DNA of 22,256 bases from NCBI GenBank assembly GCA_003427395.1, contig BFEA01000151.1, positions 1,429,038 through 1,451,293 of the forward strand. The letters are read 5' to 3'. Within the stretch, counting starts at the first letter, position 1. Each line of letters opens with the position of its first letter. The stretch comes from Chara braunii (lineage: Eukaryota > Streptophyta > Charophyceae > Charales > Characeae). The notes under the pieces are model-generated. The model saw nothing but the letters and a program-made list of their open reading frames with translations. It made no database searches and was not told the origin of the DNA. Position numbers and translations under genes: made by a program. This document shows positions 8,646 to 17,367 of this stretch, piece by piece.

Positions 8646-9432
8646 ATGCCAAGAAGACAGGTGCAAGCCAGCCACCATGCCGGACCAGAAGCACCTCGCC
8701 AAATCACAATGCCAGCGTCGCAGGGTCAAGCCAGCGTCGCAGCGTCGAGCCCGCGTTGAAGTCAACGCGTGAAGTCAGCATCAACGCAAGACAGAATGAA
8801 TGTCAAAGCCAGGAAGTCAGCGTTTATGTAGCGTTGACGCCGGGTCTGGACCCCGAATGCTGCATCCCTCAACCGTCCAGATCTCAATGCAAACGAGGGC
8901 CCAGATTGTTCTGAAACCGAATTCCCTCCGGCCTGGATGCTGTCTGGGTACCTGCGCACAACAAGTGAGTGTATCCAACAAAGGGCCTGGGTGCGGTACC
9001 TTTGACTCTACAGTTGACTTTGACCCTTGAATTTCCTGTGTGCAGCGTTCGGTCACACAGCCATACACGACAGACTCAGGCCTGGGCGCAGACCAACTCA
9101 GGTCTGCGTTGCCTGGGGCTGAGTTCTGGGCCCCAGGCTACTTCTGAACAAGGTTACTACACTCCACTTCCTTGTAACTGCTGACAATGCCGTGAATGTG
9201 TATGGACATCAAATTGCCATCCTATGATGTGTCAGCATCTGCTTCAGTTACGTGTTACATAAGAGCATTAGTTTGTCAATCTATGACGAACCAGCACCTG
9301 CCTCAGTGAGCTATTTATCATCAGTACATATTTCAATGAACCTTTTGGCAAGCAACCATGAGTCTGACGGGGTGGATAAGTGGAGGACATCTGCATGGTG
9401 AAAATCAGCCATCAAAAATTGAACACGAGAAC
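8646..9432. other. No gene seen; GC-rich sequence with short hairpins
   Basis: CCAGCGTCGCAG is repeated at 8712 and 8731. A 9-bp perfect stem GCCTGGGGC/GCCCCAGGC occupies 9111-9119 and 9130-9138. The 16-mer AGGCCTGGGCGCAGAC at 9078-9093 also occurs in the element 2 LTR at 19125-19140, so part of this stretch may be an old LTR relic. A weak degenerate repeat, CTATGAYG with AGCAYCTGCYTCAGT, occurs twice between 9215 and 9310. No coding frame is convincing. Confidence 0.5.
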
Positions 9433-9652
9433 AAACTGTGAACAGCAGATTAATACTGTTGGATAGCTGCATGCACCTCACAGGTTCAGATGGACCAAAT
9501 ACCCACCTTGGCTTCTCACGTGTCACAAAACTGCGAACAGCTGATTAATACTGTATTACTGTTAGTTAACTGCATGCACATAAGGAGTGAATAGAAACTC
9601 AAAAATTCAGATAGTTTGACAACCCACCTTAGCTTCTCGGATGTCACAAGGT
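9433..9652 (-). repeat. Tandem duplication of an exon-intron junction (about 105 bp)
   Basis: Copy A (9433-9537) and copy B (9538-9652) share AAACTGYGAACAGCWGATTA, the ATACTG and CTGCATGCAC segments, then ACCCACCTTRGCTTCTC and TGTCAC. On the minus strand both contain the end of an exon, GAGAAGCYAAG, followed by a GTGGGT splice donor (donor bases at 9626-9627 in copy B, 9505-9506 in copy A). Copy B borders the intact exon; copy A carries only about 30 bases of exon-like sequence. The copies have diverged by substitutions and a small insertion. Confidence 0.75.
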
Positions 9653-9770
9653 TTCCATCGACATAAAATTTGATGTTGCTGCCTCCCACCAGCCTGCTCA
9701 CACTGTGTGCCACTACGACAAAGTACCACCGCTTTGGCCGAAATTGGAAATCCATCCTCACAGTTTGTGC
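9628..9770 (-). CDS. Exon of a BEACH-family protein (concanavalin-A-like domain)
   Basis: On the minus strand GTAAG precedes an exon starting GCACAAACTG at 9770, and CTAAG followed by GTGGGT ends it at 9628, giving 143 bp. The frame starts in phase 0 and ends in phase 2. It reads through RPKRWYFVVVAHSV, then GGSNIKFYVDGNLVTSEKL. The pattern of RKWY, a hydrophobic strand, H, a short basic loop, then a strand with VDG or VNG is that of the LamG/ConA-like domain in the N-terminal half of neurobeachin-type BEACH proteins, which act in membrane trafficking. That match is from memory of the family, not a search. No start codon is needed if this is internal. Flanking exons were not identified, so it may belong to a host gene with long introns or be an isolated fragment. 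Confidence 0.55.
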
Positions 9771-10112
9771 CTTACTCCCATGAGTCTACAGAGCAGACAC
9801 ACACATACACACAAAGATAGGACAAACAACCACAGATGAGTGCATGCACGCAGCGGCACACATGCACGCATAGCCAAGTTGTGTCCTCATGATCAAGACT
9901 TTGCTTTCAGTGATGATCTATGAAAATCTCATGCATACTTCCTCATGGACAAGACCTGCAGAGCGTTTCCAAAGGAGTTCGAATTTCAAGCAGCACCATA
10001 ACATATTTGATGTACTCCATAGAGAGCGCACAATTATATAAGAGTACAGCTCCTCAACACCCAAGGAAATCAGAGGCACAAGAGATTTAACCTAAACAAG
10101 CATGCAGGACAG
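9771..10112. other. No gene seen; possible TATA box at 10035
   Basis: TATATAA at 10035-10041 is followed by GAGTACAGC and lies upstream of a weak + strand ORF. Short CACACA runs occur near 9796-9810. On the minus strand this would be intron upstream of the BEACH-type exon. Nothing else is supported. Confidence 0.35.
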
Positions 10113-10541
10113 TTGACGCTTCCACCTGCAAGCATCACCTCCTTTCAAGTCACTTGTACTTCCACCCTGGCAACAATGCTTACAATATCACTTGCTGCCT
10201 ACCTGCTCCGCCAGGCCAAAGAGTTTGGCTGGTCCTTACAACCTCGCTGCATTAATCACCTCACCCCTCTTCTCGTTCATGCTGCATTGCCGCACTCTAT
10301 CATCCCGCCCCGGCTCTCGTTCGTTCTGCATCGCTTCAATCACTCACCCCACCTTTCTGACAAACTTTCTTGTCAAAACAGTGCAGAAGCGGAACTGGTG
10401 AGTACTTACCACACAGTCAGTTTTCCCTGCCCTCAACAGGTCATGTATGGTAGGATGTTTGAGTTTTTCTCAGCCCAGATGGTCCGTTTGGGAAGTTTTG
10501 TTCTTTTGGTTCTCTGTCCACATAAAGTACCTTTGGGGTAA
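10113..10541 (+). CDS. Weak hypothetical gene with possible 42-bp intron
   Basis: An open frame of 142 codons is present; the first in-frame ATG is at 10176. The protein is rich in Leu, Pro, Ser and His and matches no family I know. Splice-like signals occur inside it: GTGAGTAC at 10398, a pyrimidine-rich tract ending CCTCAACAG at 10439, and GTAAGTGT at 10538. They delimit a 98-bp exon-like piece (VMYGRMFEFFSAQMVRL and onward). A 42-bp intron would be very short, and since 42 is divisible by 3 the frame stays open with or without it. TATATAA at 10035 could be its promoter. Codon use and conservation are unverified; it may be noise. Confidence 0.2.
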   Translation: MTLPPASITSFQVTCTSTLATMLTISLAAYLLRQAKEFGWSLQPRCINHLTPLLVHAALPHSIIPPRLSFVLHRFNHSPHLSDKLSCQNSAEAELVSTYHTVSFPCPQQVMYGRMFEFFSAQMVRLGSFVLLVLCPHKVPLG

Positions 10542-10929
10542 GTGTGTGCAGCTGTGATGCATCAGGGTGAGCTGTTCATTGTGGCAAATACTCACTGCAA
10601 GAATCAGGTTAGGTTGAGTGTTGCAGCAAGGCCCTTAATCATGATTGTTCACTTCTGACTCGCCTTACCCGGTCCGGATCTGCCTGTTGACTCCCGGACT
10701 ACTGAACATTAGACATCACCGAGTCAAAAGGGTCTCAATCTCGTACCATGCCTGGTAAGAACTTTGTGGACCGACTTGTAACCCCTAGAGACTGACTGAC
10801 TTACTGAAATCATGGACTACACCTGGCCGCTTTTCCTTGAGCTGCCCTAACCATTCACTTCTAGGGATTGGAATTCATGTTGCTCACCAGGATCAAATGA
10901 AGAATGTCAAGGAATTGGTGGGGTCTGCA
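10541..10929. other. No gene seen
   Basis: Mixed sequence with stops in all frames at short intervals and no recognised motif on either strand. Confidence 0.5.
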
Positions 10930-10992
10930 CTGTGCCTTGAGGGCTGTCAACTGTGCCTTAAGGGCTGTCAACTGTGCCTTAAGGGCTGTAAA
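10930..10992. repeat. Three 21-bp tandem repeats
   Basis: The unit CTGTGCCTTRAGGGCTGTMAA is present at 10930-10950, 10951-10971 and 10972-10992, with one or two substitutions. A length of 21 preserves the reading frame: the minus strand reads as heptads (ALKAQLT) and the plus strand as GCQLCLK. Flanking frames are short, so a coding role is doubtful. Confidence 0.85.
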
Positions 10993-11419
10993 CTGAGCCA
11001 GATTTCCCAGCTCCTGTGTCTGCACCGGTTGAAGCCTCAGAATAAGCACAAGCAACTGGCCGTGTCACCCTGGTGAAAAAAAGAAAAAAAAAAGCATGTC
11101 CAGGAATGAGATCCTTCCAATTCCGTTCTTCTCCAATTCCGTCCTCCTATACTAGGATGATTCCTGTAACAGCACGAGTTTCTGTCCTTCACCACCCGTA
11201 ACCATTCTTGCTTTCCCCCCCCCTCTTCCTGCATGCGTCCGGTGAAGGGTCGTAGAAGAGCCCCACATTTGGGGTTTCACTGGCGGCACATTTGAGGATG
11301 GTTTCCCGTGCACCATTCAAGGGAAAAAGCATGCGGAACCCGCAGCACCACATTGCTGGCCCCCATACCCAACTGAACTGGAAGACAAGACACAGTATCA
11401 AAGGTGTCCCTGCTCAACC
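10993..11419. other. No gene seen; short poly-A tract
   Basis: An A-rich stretch with two interruptions lies at 11076-11093 and a C9 run near 11215. Otherwise only short open frames without motifs. Confidence 0.45.
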
Positions 11420-11458
11420 TTTTTTTTTTTTTTTTTTTTGGGGGGGGGGGGGGGGGGG
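11420..11458. repeat. T20 run joined directly to a G19 run
   Basis: Bases 11420-11439 are all T and 11440-11458 are all G. On the minus strand this reads C19A20. It could be a retroposed poly-A tail with an added homopolymer, a replication-slippage product, or an assembly error. The G run could form a quadruplex. Confidence 0.9.
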
Positions 11459-11544
11459 TACAAAAGCTCCAACCTATTCGTGGGGAGCAGCACGTGCTGG
11501 GAACCGGGCCCAGCGTCCCATATAGAGTTACACAAGTCATTTGA

Positions 11545-13230
11545 GATACCGGGGCCATTACCCNGCTNCGGCTGAGAATCAATCTGAGAACTATTGAAGA
11601 GACTCAAGAGAAATAAAGGAGAGGTTGAAAAACTATGAATGACTATTGACCTCTTTTTGAGAGCTTAGAACCCCTAGACTCCCAAACAAAACTCTCTAAA
11701 ACTGTCCAACACTGCCTTATTCCCTGTCGAGCTCTCCCAGGCCTCACACCCCCACCCAGCTAGGTTACAGAGCAACACGACTCGCCCCACCTCCGGCCGG
11801 CGTCGTCCCAACAGCAACCCTTGGTTGTCCCTTGGAATGCCCCCCCAAAGCATCACCAGATTTCTCTACCAGACCTCACGCTCCTACCCCAGCACCGGTC
11901 AGCGTCGTTCTGGCTTCGAACAACCGCAGATCCATGAATGTACCAGTATTTAACAGCCTAAAGCAAGTCCCCAGAATCCTAAGGCATTCCCTCTTTTTTT
12001 TTTTTGCTAAGAAACAAAAACATATGCTCAATTCAGAAAACAACTCACATACCAATCGATCCCGTATACCCCACTCCGGCAAGACTTACTGCAGCAGAGC
12101 CACCATCTCCGCTGCTGCTGTACCCTATTCCCATCCTAGTAGGACGCATGATATCCCACCATCTCCTCTCCCACTCACCTCGATCCCTTTTTGGGATACC
12201 GGGGCCATTACCCGGCTTCGGCTGAGAAAATGTCTGAGAATACTTGCGATAATTCAGAAAGCATGAGAATAGACCGCAGTGGTCCTACGAATGCTCAAAA
12301 CCTCGAAATCCCTAACTAACCCTTCCAAGGCTCTCCAACACTGTCTTACTCCCTGCCGAGCTCTTCCAGGCCTCACACCCCCACATCCTGCTGGGTTACA
12401 GGGCAACACGACTCATGCCAGCTCCGGCCAGCATTGTCCTAGCGGCAACCCTTGGTTGTCCCGTGGAATGCCATCCCCACATCTCTCTACCAGGCCTCAC
12501 GCTCCTGCATCAGCAGGTTACAGGGCGACACCCCAGCACCGGCCAGCGTCATTCTGGCATCGGACAGCCGCAAATCACTGAGAATAACAGCATCGAAAAC
12601 CACCTAAGACGGGTTGCTAGGAGTCCCCAGAGTCCTAAAACATTCTTATGACCACCAAGGGCAACCCTTTTTTTTACTTTCCTCATGAGAGTAAAATTGA
12701 AAAAAGCGAAAAAACTAGGAAAAAAAGAGAGCGAGGGGTCGAATGAAACTGCCTACTTTCCTAAACTCCCCCCCTCAAGACGGAACGTCGGTCCAGGCTT
12801 TCAGTCCTTGTACAAGGACTCACTTGATCTCATACCCCCTTCTGCTAGGGTAACAGGGCACCACAACCCTCCCCAGTACCGACCAACCTAGTTCTGACGG
12901 AAAGGAAATGCCTTCCTCCCTTGACAGTTCCCTGAGCGGCAAGCCCCTAAACAGGTTACAGGATCAATACCCCGGCGCCGGCTACGTCGGACGGTCTGGT
13001 TTTGCCTTCCACCCTCGGCATAACTCCACAGGCCTCAAGCTCCCCCTAGGTCACAGAGCAAAAGCTCCAGCACCGGCCAGTGTCGTCCCATCATCGTCCT
13101 TCTAAACTACTTACTTTAACAAACAACCTTCCTCTGTTGAGAACCCCCTTACTACCTTCTGGCCTCCAATTCTAGCTTCCCCCAATTTCCCTCCTTTTTT
13201 TGAGATAGCAAGGCCGCCCGGGACTCTACA
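11545..13230. repeat. Pyrimidine-rich tandem repeat of about 650 bp with nested modules
   Basis: GATACCGGGGCCATTACCC and CGGCTGAGAA recur at 11545 and 12195, a 650-bp period. Both are followed by matching stretches such as CTCCCAGGCCTCACACCCCC or CTTCCAGGCCTCACACCCCC, then GGTTACAGRGCAACACGACTC and GCAACCCTTGGTTGTCCC. A degenerate third boundary (GATAGCAAGGCCGCCCGGG) lies at 13203. Inside, a module of roughly 80 bp (AGGCCTCAC, GGTTACAGRGC, CAGCACCGGCCAGCGTCGT) appears about seven times, near 11739, 11868, 12368, 12495, 12830, 12936 and 13030. Short poly-T tracts sit at 11994-12005, about 12668 and about 13195. No protein is convincing in it. Confidence 0.7.
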
Positions 13231-14521
13231 ACACATATAGGCTCACTGTGTGATCGTCAATGTTACTCATTCCCTCAAAAAGCAGGATCCTCACACCCTG
13301 CTATAAGCAGCCACCCCCTTGCCTTTTCTCCCCAACCTCCAGTGCCGATCCGACCCTAAATCAGACTCCGCCCTTGAAGGATAACACCTCCCACCTTGTG
13401 AAACCCCCACGGGGAGGGGCTCCAAGCCTAAAGGAAAACCCCACAGATACACAAAGCAAGCCGCAAATATACCGTACAAAGACCCAGGCAAAAGAAAAGC
13501 CAATCCTAATCACACTTTACTGCAACAGTAATCAAGATCAGGAGGTTAAGATTTGCAGACATAGGTTTTCTCAAATAGAAAAAGCTTCGAAAACATACTT
13601 TTAGAAATTGAAAATCAGAAACGGAAGTTGGGAAATCTCTCTCAAACATCTTTTGGAAATTAAAATTTAAAGACCAGATTTAAGAAATTTATCTAAGATG
13701 TCCAATATTGGACTCACAAATATCTAAAATCAAGAAATTAGTCTTGATCGTAGTTAAGATCATTGTTAAAGGAAGCAGCTATGTGGCAGAGAACATACTC
13801 TTGAATAGAAATTTCACGAAAAATCACTGCGAGCGATAGACAAGAATTATCAAGAAACAAATACTATCGAAATACTCTCGAAAAAGTGATCAGCAAAAAC
13901 ATGTTGATCATCAAACGAAAACAATTGAAAACAAGTACAAAATCATACCAGTCAAACGGCTTAGAGAAAAAAAAGGACATTCGAGAATCACGAATTGAAC
14001 TCACAAGTTATTATCAGTGGAAAATCAACAGGAAAAAAAAGCTTGGATATGAGGATATTAGTGGATTTCAAACTATAAAACAGCCAAGCCACGCATGGGT
14101 TAAATTCCAAATCAACAAAACAGCCTCCTATCCCTTCTTCCTCAACCCACCACTTACCTCCCACCCCTCAAACCCTACCCCTGCGTCTTTGGGGAAGGAA
14201 AGACTCCCCTCCTCCCTCTGCTAGCTTCTAGACTCAAGGTAGAACCAACACCAAAGACATGAACGACCATCTTCAATTCCTACCGGAAATCGAAAATAGT
14301 GTGGCACCCCCTCGCCAAACCTGTTGACGAGTCGCCAAACCCTCGTCAAAAACACCCTATCTATACACTTACCATACGGTTGAGGAAGAGGGAAGGGTTT
14401 CGCCCACCGCGTCGCCTCATCCACACAACCATAGCTTATTTAGGTAGGCTTACCTTCTGGGCCATAGATTAGGCGGACACAAGTTGAGCAGATCGTTAGG
14501 CTCAATCCTCATGGCGGCAAC
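13231..14521. other. No gene seen; AT-rich then CT-rich sequence
   Basis: 13600-14090 is AT-rich with many AAATC and AAGAA words and no long frame. 14100-14220 is pyrimidine-rich (CTCCCACCCCTC). CGCCAAACC occurs twice near 14312 and 14333. No RNA gene or conserved protein segment was recognised. Confidence 0.5.
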
Positions 14522-15268
14522 ATGGATCACAGTTGGAGAAGAAAACAAAGAACGATGATTCGTTGCAGGAGCCTTCCTCCCTCGTGTGCTTCTGATTACA
14601 CGATCCCTGACTCGCAGCAGCGGCCTTCCTTCCTCATAACACCTACCCTTCCAACCTTCCGTAGTCGGTCGGCCCTCTCCCCACCAACCTTCACGCAGCA
14701 CGGAACCGACTATGGAGGTGTACCTTTCTTCACGCCATCGCCTGCCACCAACCACTCCTCCAGCGCCGTCCTACTGCCCCTCTACCCGCCGCCTGTACCA
14801 GCCTGCGAAAGCGCCCCACATCAGCCAGGCAGTCCCAATCCGGGCGGGCGCAACGCTCCCGGTAGCACTGCGCCCTACCCCAACCCGAGCTCTTCAAGTA
14901 CAGATAGTGACATATTAGGTTATCGTCCCTGCTTTAAGGAAGTCGGCCAACAAATGGCTGTTCTAGCAGTGACCACACTGGCAATGACGAATTTCAATGG
15001 CCAACAACTTGACAAGCTGACACGCATAATTTTGCCAGCGACCGCATTGGGAAAAGAGAATTTGCCAGCAACTGGTGCACTTCATCAATTCAAAGTCCAA
15101 AAACCTCAGGTTATGCAGATTCTCCCCACCTCGCACAGCCTGAATTTCAGTCATTTCTCAACCCATGCATCCCAATATCCTCAGGTTACCCCGATTCTCC
15201 CCACCGCCCACAGCCTGAAATTCAGGCATTTCGCAACCCATGCATCTCAACACTGGAAATACTCATGA
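14522..15268 (+). CDS. Hypothetical ORF of 248 codons, unrecognised
   Basis: This is the longest open frame outside the retroelements, starting with ATG at 14522 (MDHSWRRKQRT). The first 130 residues are rich in Pro, Ser and Thr and look disordered. Residues from about 195 onward consist of two copies of a 25-residue repeat (PQVMQILPTSHSLNFSHF and PQVTPILPTAHSLKFRHF), encoded by the 75-bp DNA duplication at 15104-15251. No domain, signal peptide or membrane segment is evident, and no promoter or splice signals were identified. In GC- and C-rich repeat DNA a frame of this length can arise by chance. Confidence 0.2.
   Translation: MDHSWRRKQRTMIRCRSLPPSCASDYTIPDSQQRPSFLITPTLPTFRSRSALSPPTFTQHGTDYGGVPFFTPSPATNHSSSAVLLPLYPPPVPACESAPHQPGSPNPGGRNAPGSTAPYPNPSSSSTDSDILGYRPCFKEVGQQMAVLAVTTLAMTNFNGQQLDKLTRIILPATALGKENLPATGALHQFKVQKPQVMQILPTSHSLNFSHFSTHASQYPQVTPILPTAHSLKFRHFATHASQHWKYS
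15104..15251. repeat. Two 75-bp tandem repeats
   Basis: CCTCAGGTTA begins copies at 15104 and 15179. Both continue with GATTCTCCCCACC, CACAGCCTGAA, TTCAG and CAACCCATGCATC. The copies differ at about a dozen positions, and the 75-bp period keeps the frame. Confidence 0.85.
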
Positions 15269-15560
15269 CCATAGTCTTTGTACCCCTCCAATGTTAACAG
15301 ATTTCCACTTCATCCAGATTCTTGTCATTGATTGTCTTTTCAGCACAGCACAAAAACCTGCAATAGAATCTGGCATCAAGATTGTACACGACTTCTTCAT
15401 AGCAGAGGATATTGTTAATCACAATGAGACCACCATGCGTGGACCACTTGACCACAAGTCTCCAATTGCTCCACACTCGCACTAGACACTGGAGTTACGA
15501 AGGCCACACAATTCTCAAGAGTTAGCACAAAACTTAGTCTATTTCAACACACATGGCTAT
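15252..15560. other. No gene seen
   Basis: Mixed sequence with no recognised motif. It ends at the boundary of the reversed LTR fragment at 15561. Confidence 0.5.
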
Positions 15561-15995
15561 TGCAAGGAATATGAGTGAGAGTGATGTACAGATAACCGAG
15601 TTGTCCAAATAGTTATGTAACAAGCTGAGAGCTCAAATGCACCAAGATTCCATCCAAATAAGAGCGATACAATGAACTCGTGAGCCAATGTCCAAGCCCT
15701 CAGGCCACACCAACGCAGTATTCAATGTCGCTCCTACCGTCTGGCGCCCAGCGCCCAGCCTACTCTCCTCATCCTACCTAGCCTATCTACATTCGTGCAA
15801 CAAGCTACATTCGACTTCGAAGACCAATGTACATGATGTCAACACCAATGCCGACCTTCGACATACACCAGGTACGTACTCTCAATTCCCCTCATCACCC
15901 CTTGTCCACCCACACATGCGCCTCCTTCCTGAAATCCACTGTCGCCCCTCAGCCGCTCACGCCCCTGCAGCCCGACTATGGCTGCTTGGCGCCCC
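15561..15995 (-). repeat. Reversed LTR fragment, same family as the element 2 LTR
   Basis: The sequence from TGCAAGGAATATGAG at 15561 matches the reverse complement of the LTR end at 19793, and homology continues to about 15995, equivalent to about 19333. By eye identity is near 90 percent, with a deletion of about 36 bp in this copy near 15610. The outer edge coincides exactly with the LTR terminus, so it is a minus-orientation LTR end, cut at its inner edge where + strand pol begins at 16017. Sequence outside 15561 does not match the primer-binding site, which suits a 3' LTR or solo LTR. Confidence 0.8.
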
Positions 15996-16016
15996 TGCTG
16001 CCCTGCAGTGCCTACA

Positions 16017-17367
16017 CCTCTTAGCACCTCCCCCTTTGGCTCACCAGTCCTATTTGTCCCGAAGAAGGGGGGGACACTGAGGATGTGCATTGATTATAAA
16101 GGTCTCAATGCCATCACTGTTAAGAACGCAGAGCCTCTAACGCGCAAAGACTACCTTCAGGATAGGGTGCAGGGATGTAGGTACTTTACTGAGATAGACT
16201 TAAAATCCGGCTACTTGCCATTGACCAGAGAACAAGCACAAAACCACAATATCAGACCAGGTAGGGTCTACGAATTTGTGGTGATGCCCTTTGGCCTTTG
16301 CAATGCGCCGAGTACATTCCAGCATGCCATGAATAGGATTTTTCACTACTTAGATAAGTTCATTGTCGTGTACCTCGATGACAAACTTATCTTTAGTAGA
16401 AACTGTCGAGGAGAATGCTCAGCATGTAGAAACGGTATTTTCTCTCCTACGACAGCACAAGAATAAGCTTAACTTAGAGAAATGTGAGTTTCGTCGCACT
16501 ATAATCTTGCACTTGGGTCATGAGACATCCGCGGATGGGATATAAGCCCCGAAGATGCCAAGGTGGCTAGCATTCGTGACTGGCTACGACCTCAGTCTGT
16601 GACCGAGGTCAGATCTTTTTTAGGGATGACCAAGTACTACCGCAATTTTGTAAAGAACTATAGCATTGTGGCCTCCCCTTTGACTGATCTAACTCGCCTT
16701 GACACACCATGGGAATGGACCGACGAGTGTGAAGCTGCTTTCAGGCGTTTGAAGCATGCTCTCATGCACCATGAGATTCTCATGGTTCCCGATCTGGAGA
16801 GGCCTTTTGTTGTGACCACTGACGCAAGCCAATATGGCATTGGCGCAGTGTTGTCTCAACAGGAAGGGAAGAAGCGGAGGCCAATCGAGTACATGAGTAA
16901 GTAGATGCCATCAAAGAAGTTGGTGAAGTCCACCTACGAAAGGGAACTCTACACCCTCTATAAAGCACAAGTGGATCAAGACGCAACCCGTCCTCTCTGA
17001 TGCACTCAAACACTGGATTGAGGTCAGAGAACAATATGACTTCAAGCTAGATTTTATGCAGAACAACAAGGTTGCTGATGCACTGTCACGTAGGGCAGAC
17101 TACTTAGGTGCGCTAATTACTGAGTTTGGCTTATCTGATGATGTAACTCGGTCAATGGTGGAAGCCTACAATGAAGACCCTGTCACGATGGACATCATAC
17201 GCAAACTTCAGGCCCAAGACAAGGCCACATCGGATGAGTTTGTGATGGTGGATAGGTTACTCTTTCTTGAAAAGGCAGGATTCAAGAGGTTAGTTCCATC
17301 TAGTGAGATTTTGTGTACTTTTTTTTTAGGAGAGTGTCATGTCGCAACGGGACATTTTGGCTATTAA
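16017..17367 (+). pseudogene. pol: pol of element 2: reverse transcriptase and deleted RNase H
   Basis: Coding similarity starts at LSTSPFGSPVLFVPKK and continues with CIDYKGLNAITVKNAEP, EIDLKSGY, FVVMPFGLCNAPSTFQ and the catalytic YLDD at 16371-16382 (YLDDKLIFS; the usual I after DD is K). The segment after KSGY is scrambled compared with the family. A frameshift occurs near 16403, two extra bases near 16542 give a stop, and TAG at 16902-16904 is a nonsense codon. RNase H keeps TDAS (16821) and YEREL, but the stretch between YKA and KWIKTQP is missing at about 16967, so the third acidic residue is gone. LSRRADYLG and the HHCC histidines (ECHVATGHFGY) follow, ended by TAA at 17365. Confidence 0.9.

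Noticed and set aside
11832-12651. Pro/Ser/His-rich ORFs of up to 144 codons on the + strand
   Set aside because: They lie within the 650-bp tandem repeat, are not preserved in the same frame between copies and look like by-products of C-rich DNA.
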